From: Candidula unifasciata
Lineage: Eukaryota > Mollusca > Gastropoda > Stylommatophora > Geomitridae
Direction: 5' to 3'
Length of the DNA stretch: 64,000 nt
Assembly (NCBI GenBank): GCA_905116865.2
Contig: CAJHNH020000199.1
Location: 309,529 to 373,528 of the forward strand
Part shown: positions 1 through 39,900 of the stretch, in pieces
Layout of the letters: each line of letters begins with the position of its first letter
Numbering within the stretch: the stretch's first letter is position 1
Position numbers and translations under genes: made by a program
Notes under the pieces: model-generated
Databases searched by the model: none
Seen by the model: the letters and a program-made list of their open reading frames with translations, nothing else
What the model was told of the DNA's origin: nothing

Positions 1-720
1 CAAAACCAGGCAAAAACACAAAAAAACATACAGGCTAAACGCAAAAACCCATCAAAAAAACAGGCAAAACAATACAAATAAAACATCAACATGCAACTAA
101 AAAAAACCCCAAAATACACAAAAACAATAAAAACCCTACGGGCATAACACATAAAAACAACAGGCAAAAAACAACAAACCAAAGGCAAAAACCCAAAAAT
201 ACAAACATACGCAAAACAATACAAACATAATAAAAACATACGTCAAAATACAGTTAGCATGGAGACACCATATGCACACACGAACTCCCCCAGAGACAAC
301 TTCACTTAACAAAATACAGACACACACACACAGACATTTTAATATAAAAACACACGGGGATACCACAGCAGAAAACATCAGCTCACACCTGCACACATCA
401 CGACCCACACACACCATACACACACTACGCAGACAAACTGCACATATAAAAGCCATTAGACCACCGCATCAAACACAAACACAAAACAAAAAACGGCAGA
501 CAAACACATACTGACCCCACACAGCAAAACCCGCAAAAATGCAACACATACAAACACAAGAAAACACACACAGACATATACTCTACATGCGACACAAAAA
601 ACCAAAAAAAGGGCACACACAATACCCCCGAGAAAACACATAGACAGCCACACAGACGACACTGTAAATACCCACGCAGAAAACATACAACACCCACACC
701 AGAGTACTACAGGGCGAGCC
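1..720. repeat. A/C-rich, G-poor low-complexity tract
   Basis: The + strand is almost entirely A and C, with short recurring words such as aaaacac, caggc and acacac, and very little G or T. Open frames here come from the composition (Cys/Val/Phe-rich on one strand, Thr/His-rich on the other) and resemble no protein family. No gene seen. Confidence 0.7.
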
Positions 721-727
721 GGGGAAG

Positions 728-1824
728 TACAGAAAACCTCGCTTAACGGCCCCTTTTCATAACAAATTTCGATAACGAGCAAAAAAAATTGTAAAGATTG
801 ACTTTTTTTAACGAGCCTTTTTTCGCATAACGAGTGGCGGGGGAAAAGGAATCCAAATTGGCGCTGAATCAGTCTGTTTTTTAGCACTCGTTCATAGCAT
901 CGAGGGCGCTTTGTCACCATTTCTCAACTTGTGTTTTAAATTTTGATATTTACATGAACCTCCACCACAAGATGCCTCCTAAAAAAATTTAAATCTCAGA
1001 TCCATTTCTGCCTCCCCACCCCTCCTTATTCCCCCCAACCCAAATTTTTAACTTTAGAAACTTCACTAAGCCTTTTCGACATGTTTTTAGGTGACTGGGG
1101 GGACCAAACCTCCTCTCAAAAAGTTTGGTAAAATCACTTCCAAAACTTTCCTCCCAAATATCGGTCTTTGGCCACTATCATATGATTGTAGGTGGATAAC
1201 AGTGATATCGAAGAGCTTGTGGAAGAGCACAGCCAAGAGCTGACCACCTAAGAGCTTATGGGGTTGCATTGTGTTTTACAGCAAGAAGTTTTGGAGGAAT
1301 TTTTGTCAGAGGAGGAGGACGAGGTTACAGAAAAGCAACAATCTTCTGGCGAAATAAGAGAAATGCTGAAAGCATGGGAAACTGTTGTATCTTACATTGA
1401 GAAGCATCACCCTAAGAAGGAAGTGGCAATGCACGTTGCAAATTTATTTAATGATAATGCTGTGCCTCATTTTCGCTAAATTTTGAAGCGTCGGCAAAAA
1501 ATAATGTCTCTGGACATCTTTCTAGTTAAAAAAAAAATGTCATAATTATTTCGACTTTTTTTTTTTTTTTATCGAATTCGCATTCCAGGTGGGTTCGTTC
1601 CGCGAAGAAAAGATAACGATGATTCACTCTTCTTAACAATATGTAAATAATTTTCTTTCAATAAACGTTATATATAGCATTTTGTTAGTATTTTTTTCTA
1701 CATGAGACGCATTATCGTATTTTACATTAATTTATATGAGAAAAATGGTTTCGCATAACGAGTGTTTCGCTTAAAGAGTATGATTCTGGAACGAATTATG
1801 CTCGTTATGCGAGGTTCCACTGTA
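728..1824 (+). mobile_element. Tigger/pogo-type DNA transposon remnant
   Basis: The left end (tacagaaaacctcgcttaac) and the right end (reverse complement tacagtggaacctcgcataa) form imperfect inverted repeats flanked by TA, as expected for Tc1/mariner-pogo Tigger elements. Subterminal motifs of the type cgcataacgag recur near both ends. The 3' part encodes the C-terminus of a Tigger transposase. Most of the transposase is missing, so the copy is not autonomous. Confidence 0.8.
1195..1530 (+). pseudogene. Tigger transposase C-terminal fragment
   Basis: The + strand reads DIEELVEEHSQELTT, then an in-frame TAA, then ELMGLHCVLQQEVLEE, followed by SGEIREMLKAWETV and VANLFNDNAVPHFR. This is the familiar C-terminal tail of Tigger transposable element-derived proteins. 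The internal stop (about 1252) and a second stop after HFR, before a recognisable ILKRRQK remnant, show it is dead. The catalytic DDE region is absent. Confidence 0.8.
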
Positions 1825-2442
1825 GAACATTGATAGACACGACGTTTTCTTTTAAACGTGTTACTGTGCTCATTACCGCATCCTTATAAATTTAAAGTGT
1901 CTAATCAAGTGATGAGTGCGCAACATGACTTTCATACTGGACGTAGAAATCTGTGCTCCCGTAGTTCTCCCCCTTGTGTTGTCCACAATAAACACATCTC
2001 TGCCGAATGGTGCTCTGGTGTGTTTCTAGATTGGGTATTGGCAACCTTTGGCCAATCAGACACACCCACCCACAGGATACTTCAAAAACCCTTTTGTTTA
2101 TACCTGTGCTAAATGGATATACGACTGAAGGAGGTTTCCGTGATTTGTATCTGTTTGGCTCTCTCCCTTGGGATATTACCTACAGACTTCCATCCTAGAG
2201 GGGGAAAAAAAGGGGTGTCTGTTCAATATTATCCGTTCACTTCTGTTTTCTTCTGTTATCAGTATATGCTATGTACTGCTAGCTGTTGCAGTTTAGCAGA
2301 TGATGTTCATATCGTATGCTCTCACTGCCTGCATCGTTGGATTCATTCTCACGTTAGCAACTCTTTACTACGATGTATTATTTACTGTTTGTTTACAACA
2401 ACGGACTTTACTTTCCGTGCTTACTCTCTTTCATTTGGGTAG

Positions 2443-31987
<29,545 letters not shown>

Positions 31988-32330
31988 AAAACCCTCACCC
32001 TCGTTAATGGATCTCTCTAAAAAACATCAAGTGGGCCAAGCTAATTCTGAAACACAAGACCTTTCAACAGACATCATAATGTCTCTCTTAGATGACCGTC
32101 AGAACAGTTGCAGCTTGTAACAAGTATTCTACATGATAGTATTTAACGTTTGTGTTTTTTTATCCCAGCCGCATCTTCTATGTTTGCCCAGTTCAGTTCA
32201 ATCCTATCACTTTTATGAAGTGACATCTTGCTTGTATATTTCTATATTGTGAAAATCAGAAATAGCATTCATGGGATAATAACAGACACGCTGCAGAAGG
32301 TTTTGACAATATGAAGTAGTCATATCTGGA
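31988..32330 (+). other. Likely CNT 3' UTR and start of intergenic DNA
   Basis: Follows the CNT stop. No AATAAA was found in the first 300 bases, and the first SINE begins near 32333. No independent gene seen. Confidence 0.4.
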
Positions 32331-32332
32331 AG

Positions 32333-32565
32333 TCTGCATCTGTGGCTTAGGCATTGCAAACGCGCTTCATAATGCCGGAGTGCCGGGTCCGATCCTAGCT
32401 GCGGTCGGGTTATCTTGCTTTGGTTTTAACAGTGGTACCTAGAGCTGACCTTTCAGAGAGCAATGACAAACTACTGAACGTAAAATGTGATTAGAAAAAC
32501 CACAGAAGCCAAAAAAATGCTAGGGTTGGTTCTGCAACGTCCTGTAAAGGATATGCAGCTAGCTT
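32333..32565 (+). mobile_element. tRNA-derived SINE, family B (well preserved)
   Basis: tgtggcttaggcattgcaaa, cataatgccggagtgccg, gggtccgatcctagctg, ttggttttaacagtggtacc, caatgacaaactactgaacg and gggttggttctgcaacgtcc, in order. Sister copies: 38130-38332, 47366-47572, 51888-52108 (+). Confidence 0.8.
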
Positions 32566-33807
32566 TATTAAACATATATGGAAGGCCGTGGTGGACATTT
32601 TCAACACCTGTTATAATTAATATTTCACTGATACTTTACAGATCCCCCAAAACAGCATTAGACCATAGCAGTGACTATTGTAACTAATTTAATTACTTTT
32701 AAAAACACATTTTTGATGACATCATGCACTTGGGTTTATCAAGTTTCTTCTGAAAATAAAGTGTTGAGAGACTTTATGAAAACTCCATACATGGAAGTCA
32801 TGCCTTTCATTATCAGGATGTATACTTTCATCAGAATTCACCCAAAAAAGTTTTACATTCTGAATGATGGATGACCATCAGTTTTGTGGATTGACGTTCA
32901 GAATGCCCTATATGTCATTATGTAACAGGTTCCTTAGAGAATGCTGCTTCGGCTGAAAGAAACCTGGTCCTTCGCTAACTCTCTGGCCTCATGCCCTTGG
33001 TTTTTCACAGTTGATGTCCTGTGCCCATCTTCATGATGGTCGGTCCTTGGCATGTCCTCAATGCTGTTCTTTCAAGGCCATTGTGACCAGGCTGCCCTTG
33101 ACCATATGAAATCCACAAGGACTACAGATTCTGACACCAACTAGTCAGTAAGTGTGGACGATCATGCAGATGAATGAAATCTTCAATAATTTTGATAAAG
33201 GTTATCAGATTACTGATGAAGAATATCTAAACATATTTTTGATACAGCTTATCAGATTTCTGATGAAAGCTTTCTCAGATTAAGCGTACGTTGAAATTGC
33301 AGACCCAATAAGGTCTTTATATAATGCAACTTCCAGAATTGTAGCCAAACTGGCAGGCTGTGGTCGGTGAAAAGCACAACTTCATTACATTCCAGAGAAT
33401 CAGAACCATTTGCAGCTGACTCTGCTGTGTGAATAATTGTTTCTGAGATCTATCCTTCTCCATTCACTTTACATTTCAGTTTATATTTTACAATGTAGAT
33501 TACTGTTATATGTTTGATTTATGATCTTGTATATTGTAATAAATAGAGGCTTCATTTGCCCTATACATTTCAAATGTGTCTAGGATAAACAGGTATGTTG
33601 GAAGCAAAGGGAAAATGGGGAAGGATGGGGAGAGGGGTGGGGGAAACGGAAAGAGAAATGTCATTGTTGTATGTATAAAATAAGGCAGGAGATCAGGAAG
33701 TGAATGGGGATAATGGGGGAAAAAAATTATTGCAGATAAGCAGAGTCTGACAAAAAGCATGGTAAGTACATTTCACAGTAACAGCAGACCTGAAATTCAC
33801 ATAGACT
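32566..33807. other. Intergenic DNA, no gene seen
   Basis: Between the two convergent genes. No open frame with family resemblance. AATAAA-like words occur at about 32755 and 33538, but I cannot tie them to CNT. Confidence 0.4.
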
Positions 33808-34068
33808 TCTTCTTCTTTGCCTTCACAAGCTGTAAATTCTGGTGGAAAGTTCTGGTTGTTCATCCACCTTTGAACTGCATTCCTGTTCCATAACATGAGT
33901 GTTGCGTGTGCATCCGTTTCAGAGATCTGACTCATTTGTATGCAGACTGTTGGTTCCTTGCCTCTCAGGCAGATGCACTCCGACTTCGACTTTTGCGACA
34001 TGCTTTTGGGTAGGCAGTGGGTCTATTCTTTTTTCCCTATAATAGGGCCCCGGAACCCACACAGACTA
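33808..34068 (+). repeat. Dispersed repeat family F (reference copy)
   Basis: Best-preserved copy: gccttcacaagctgtaaatt, ggtggaaagttctggttgtt, gttggttccttgcctctcag, gcagatgcactccgacttcg, ttttgcgacatgct and agggccccggaacccacaca. Confidence 0.75.
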
Positions 34069-34494
34069 ATTGAGGAAGACTGTTCTCAGCGTGGGCGGCC
34101 TTGTTGGTCACACAACCCCCTGGGCAGTGATTCCTATATAGCACAGTACAACAATGTCGTCTGAAAAGACGGAAAGGTGCCAAAATGTATAAAATGAGAT
34201 ATCCACTGATAAACTTATCCACCTATAATCATGTGTGTATGTGTATCCTGATCACACATGCAAACAGTAGGCAACCGTTAGTCCCTAGAGATCATGGGGT
34301 TGTGCGGCAGGCTTTAAGAACAGTGTGAGCTATGACTCAAGTCCAGTGTGGGGGTGCTAGTCTCTGTCATCTAAAAAAGTTGCTACCTGATTGTGCTGGG
34401 CTGATTTCTTTTCTCTCTCTTTCTCTCAGATATCTCCTTTCTACAATTTGCTCGTCTTTGGTCTCTTGTAAATTGCTCCAAAGAAGTCAGTCGG

Positions 34495-35645
34495 TATCTA
34501 ATCTCTCCTAGGTGTCCGTGTCAACGCTGACATCTTTCATGTCACATCTAATCTCTCCCAGGTGTCTGTGTCAATGCTGACATCTTTAATGTCACATCTA
34601 ATCTCTCCCAGGTGTCTGTGTCAACGCTGACATCTTTAATGTCACATCTGATCTCTCCCAGGTGTCTGTGTCAACGCTGACATCTTTAATGTCACATCTA
34701 ATCTCTCCCAGGTGTCTGTGTCAACACTGACATCTTTAATATCACATCTGATCTCTCCCAGGTGTCTGTGTCAACACTGACATCATTAATGTCACATCTG
34801 ATCTCTCCTAGGTGTCTGTGTCAACGCTGACATCTTTCATGTCACATCTGATCTCTCCCTGGTGTTTGTGTCAACACTGACATCTTTCATGTCACATCTG
34901 ATCTCTCCCTGGTGTTTGTGTCAACACTGACATCTTTCATGTCACATTTGATCTCTCCCAGGTGTCTGTGTCAACGCTGACATCTTTCATGTCACATCTG
35001 ATCTCTCCCAGGTGTCTGTGTCAACGCTGACATCTTTCATATCACATCTGATCTCTCCCAGGTGTCTGTGTCAACACTGACATCTTTAATGTCACATCTG
35101 ATCTCTCCTAGGTGTCTGCGTCAACGATGACATCTTTCATGTCACATCTGATCTCTCCCAGGTGTCTGTGTCAATGCTGACATCTTTCATGTCACATCTG
35201 ATCTCTCCTAGGTGTCTGCGTCAACGCTGACATCTTTCATGTCACATCTGATCTCTCCCAGGTGTTTGTGTCTACACTGACATCTTTCATGTCACATCTG
35301 ATCTCTCTTTGGTGTTTGTGTCTACACTGACATCTTTCATGTCACATCTGATCTCTCCCAGGTGTCTGTGTCAACGCTGACATCTTTCATGTCACATCTG
35401 ATCTCTCCCAGGTGTTTGTGTCAACACTGACATCTTTAATGTCACATCTGATCTCTCTTTGGTGTTTGTGTCTACACTGACATCTTTAATGTCACATCTG
35501 ATCTCTCTTTGGTGTCTGTGTCAACATTGACATCTTTAATGTCACATCTGATCTCTCCTAGGTGTCTGTGTCAACATTGACATCTTTCATGTCACATCTG
35601 ATCTCTCCCAGGTGTCTGTGTCAACGCTGACATCTTTCAGGACAC
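34495..35645. repeat. 50-bp satellite, about 23 copies
   Basis: The unit has gtgtctgtgtcaacgctgac, atctttcatgtcacatctga and tctctcccag. The period of 50 is strict over 1.1 kb, with variants (caaca/ctaca, tttaat/tttcat). Every unit holds a ctctcccag-gt junction resembling an acceptor/donor core. It lies between the genes. Confidence 0.95.
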
Positions 35646-35929
35646 ATCTATGTATATCTTTATATTGTAGCCTTGGCCTTCCTGCAGATCTTTACCCTGT
35701 TACTTTAATTTTAGTCCTTTCCGTTTGCTTTTTTGTTTGATCACTCTCAATGTGGCACAGCAGCACGTTGTTGTTGTTGTATTTTTGTAAAGGAAAAAAG
35801 GGCAATGAAAGGGGGGTGGGGGGTGACATGGTTCCCCATCTCATAAGATCACCTTAAGGATTAGGACTTCATTCTTCACCCAGTCATGCCAAGACATCAA
35901 AGTACTGACATCTTTCCAGCTAGATAAGC

Positions 35930-36395
35930 AGGCATTCACTTGCTGAAGAGACTCACGCTTGTTAATTTATCAGCAAAGAAGGGATGGGTCCAAAGGCAGT
36001 GGTTAGTGATTCTATAGAATTCATGGCTGACAAAGATTAGTTTCATTTTCATGCCAGGACATATGAGGGTACCAGAAAATGAGCAGGCTGATAGGCTTGC
36101 AGGTAAGGCTACAGTGAAAGCTGGACAAGCCATGGACCAGGCTGATATACTGAATGCTCTAAGAGGGTTAAGACGTTTGCGTGAACCTACTGAGAACTGT
36201 GAATCTGCAACCATGGTCAGACTGCATGAACAACATGTTAAACAGGCTGTCGTCAAACAAGAACACTGTGCGGGCAGCCAAACAAAAATAATAAACCAAC
36301 ATAGAACTGATGTCGTTAGCCGCTACATGCTGCAGGATTTACTGAGGAGGGGATCCGAGTACTTATGGACTGAGTGGTTCGACTTGCAATGAGGA
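35930..36395 (+). mobile_element. Jockey-like LINE RNase H and 3' fragment
   Basis: Encodes MPGHMRVPENEQADRLAG, the conserved end of a retroelement RNase H (GH-x-x-x-x-NE-x-AD-x-LA), and runs to YMLQDLLRRGSEYLWTEW before a stop at 36390. Upstream parts are in other frames and degraded. Confidence 0.75.
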
Positions 36396-36766
36396 TAATC
36401 TGTCGACTAACTGACTATCAGCAATTTCTGTCAATTATTCATCTCTCAATTTGATCTCTTTTTCACACATACATTAATCACACTACATGAAAATGACTTC
36501 TAGGTAAATGGACTGACTTGATCAACAACAATCATTTCATTTTTCTCAATCAAATTAAAAAACATATACTTCAGACATGTGTAGTTGTCACTTCTTATAT
36601 TTCAACAAACATATAATGATGTCCTTCACTAACTAGACCAACTACTGATCAAATCTGTGCTCATTTTTTTGCAATACTGAACAAAATGGTCAATAACAAT
36701 GCTAAAAGTTTAACAAGAAAAATACAAAGAAAAGAAAAGAAACTGCATTCACACTATGCTTTAGCT

Positions 36767-36925
36767 TTAGTACTGATTGTTCCCTTCTGACTGGTCCAAA
36801 GAGTGGACACATTTGGCCATGGTGATGGATGCTCTTGAGATAGGATCGGTCAAGTAAAAGTCTCGCAGCTTCACAAATGGCGAGACTAGTGGTGCAGTTT
36901 GTTTCTGCACAGTGATTGTCTTCTC
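36767..36925 (-). CDS. NDUFS1: NDUFS1 terminal exon
   Basis: Encodes [37 protein letters not shown] and [15 protein letters not shown] then TAA (36769-36767). DFY-x-TD-x-ISRAS and MAKCV are the usual C-terminal block. Confidence 0.95.
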   Translation of the reverse strand, partial: EKTITVQKQTAPLVSPFVKLRDFYLTDPISRASITMAKCVHSLDQSEGNNQY

Positions 36926-39900
36926 CTGAATAGACACAAAATGCATGTTGTTAAAATATTATATAAAGTTTAGAGGCAAATAAAAATATGATTGTGTAGT
37001 ATTCTGAACATGGAGAACAACTAAAACAATTAGTAATAAGCAACAAACATTCGCTAACCGGTGCCTGAGCAGAACAGAGGCAATTAAATGGTTTGACAGA
37101 ATCAGTAATCTGGAGGATTGGGAGAGAACTACACAAATTCCAGTGAATCAAGAAGTGAAGAAAAGATGCTGATGTTGGACCTGAGTGCGGTAAATAGGAA
37201 AACAATATAACTAAAATGTAATCATACTGGAACCGAAAGTCAGCACAGAAATAAAGGCAGACCAGAAAACACAGAGAAGAGAGTTAGACAGTGAAGTTAA
37301 AAAGACTGGGAAGAAACAGGGTGAGCTTCGTGTGACAGCAAAGCACAGAATGACTTAGTGTCAGCTGGTTGAGGGCCTATGCTCCACTGGGCAAATAAAG
37401 AAGAAAAAAGATTAAGTTTTATGCACTGGATTAAGATAACTTTCCATCTTACTAACTTATAAAACAAAAAATTATCCACACTACCAAAGCATTAACATAC
37501 CCTGCATGTCCTGTCAGATATAAAAGCGAAGCCAGTCTTTTCAACAACATCCAGATGTGCAAATGTTGGTGAAACCTCAACAAGCCGCGACCGCACATCT
37601 TTCAGTTTGTCATATGGAAGAGGCACATTCAAAATCTGCAAGAAAATTGTTAACTGTTATCTCAGCTTTTTCTGTACCAGGCACAAATGTCCATTTATTA
37701 TTCCAAAGGCAGTAAATTGTCCTCTGACTTCTACTGTAGATAGTTTTACACTGACTCATTCTACGTGGGTTGGCTACAGAGCAAGGAGACAGAGCATGTG
37801 GGAGAATGTCCTGAGTGCAGTGAATGTGATGTCAATTCTTGATTAAAACATTAAAGGTTTGTTTAGCCCCTTCTGTCCTACTCTGTTGTTTTAATACATG
37901 TGGACTAAAAGTTGTGCCAGAGGTTGATTTAGCCCTTCTGTCCTACTCTGTTGTTTTAATACATGTGGACTAAAAGTTGTGCCAGAGGTTGATTTAGCCT
38001 TTCTGTCCTACTCTCTTGTTTATGTGGACTAAAACTTGTGCCAGAGGTTGATTTAGCCCTTTCTGTCCTACTCTGTTGTTTATTTGGACTAAAACTTGTG
38101 CCGATTAAAAGTAAATATAGAATGACAGTCAGGCTTAGGCACTGTGAAACCTCTTGGTAATGCCGGGGTGCCGAGTTCGATACCAACTACGAACGATTTG
38201 CCTTTTGTTAGTTTTGACAGTGGTACAGTCTGTCCAGAAAGCAATGGTAAACTTCTGGATGTAAATTTACCAAGAAAAACCACAACAGCCAAAAATGCTG
38301 GGGTTGGTTCTGCAACATCCTGCAAAGGATAAGCAACTTCACTTATAGAATGACAATGAAAGAGTTAATGGTGTTCATAAAAGATTATACATATTTTAGT
38401 GTGATAAATATAATCTTCCCTTAAATTTGAGCAATCCTAAACATTTTTCAAGCCACAAGCAGGCTCCTGTGTTAAACAAAAACAAGATGGACACCAAGAA
38501 GAAGAGGGTGAAGGAGGGTAGGGGAGGAGGAGGGGCGACAAATACATGAATGTCCCTAAACGTATTTTTGTGCTTAAATTTATTCTTTTTGTAAGAATGA
38601 TCCTTCTACTTAGTTAAAATTAAAAACATTACTATTATAATCCGTCTCATATGTATTAATTTACAGATAGTAGTCAGATGGTGAGCTGCCATGCTGTAGT
38701 GCCTAGATACCCACCTTCGATCTAAAGGTCATGGGTTCGATTCCTAAAGGAGTCAGACATTTTTCAAAAGCATTGGCTCTCAGGTCAACCCAGCCTTGAG
38801 GGGGCAACAGGTAAAGTCTTGGGAAGTAAAGGCAGCCGGCATGATGCTGACCACATCATTAAACATATACATTAAAGTTGTCACTCTCACCTCAGATACA
38901 ACTCTGAATATTAAAGCTGTCAAATTTAGCAACAGTGATAAGTTGTCACTATCACCTCAGATCCAGCCCTCATATTTTAAAGTTGTCACTCTCACCTCAA
39001 ATACAGTTTGTCACTTTCACCACAAATACAAGTTGTCACTCTCACTTTAAATACAACCCTCAACATTAAATGTGTTATTTCCACCTCAAATACAATGTGT
39101 CACTCTCACATCAAATACAATTTGTCACCCTGACCTCAAATACAGGTTGTCACCCTCACCGCAAATACAATTTGTTACTCTCACCTCAAATACAATTTGT
39201 CACTCTAACCGCAAATAAGACCCTCAAAATTAAAGTTATTACTCTCACCTCATATAAAACACCAAACATTAAAGTTATCGTTCTCAACTCAGATAAAATG
39301 CCCAATATTAAAGTTATCGTTCTCAACTCAGATAAAATGCCCAATATTAAAGTTATCACTCTCACCTCAGATAAAATGCCCAATATTAAAGTTATCACTC
39401 TCACCTCAGATAAAATGCCCAAAATTAAAGTTATCACTCTCACCTCTGATAAAGCCCTGATAATTGTCCAGTCCTGTCTTGCCATACCAGGGGGAGCCAC
39501 AGCCTGGCAAACTTCTTGAACCCTGCCCTCTGTGTTGACGTACGTAGCATGCTTCTCCGTGTAAGCTGCCCCGGGAAGGATGACATCTGCCATGTGTGCT
39601 CCATAGTCTCCATGATGGCCTGATATGTAAGCAACAACAACAAAACATGTAGAGATTTCATCTGCATTGACATCCTGTTTGACTGTGGGATGAAATCACT
39701 CAGAGGTCAGTATGTCCCACCACCTCCCTCTATTAATGCTGCGTATGATTTGCAGAACCCCAATAATCTTGGCTCTTGTGATTCTGCAATTTATTTATGT
39801 TTGGGGCAATGCTAAAACTAAATTGTATACTATTTATTTTCTACATTCTGGTTTGGTATAGGCTTTTATATTAAAGACCTCAGATCGATTAAAAAAACTT

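Noticed and set aside
1258..1479. Small host gene encoding an acidic protein
   Set aside because: The sequence is the tail of a Tigger transposase between matching element ends, with in-frame stops on either side.
2297..2442. Hydrophobic extension upstream of CNT exon a as coding sequence
   Set aside because: The frame is open and membrane-like, but it does not match the CNT N-terminal segment and a plausible acceptor lies at 2441-2442; left as intron with doubt noted.
32487..32687. Short coding exon downstream of CNT
   Set aside because: Most of the frame is the 3' half of a family B SINE.
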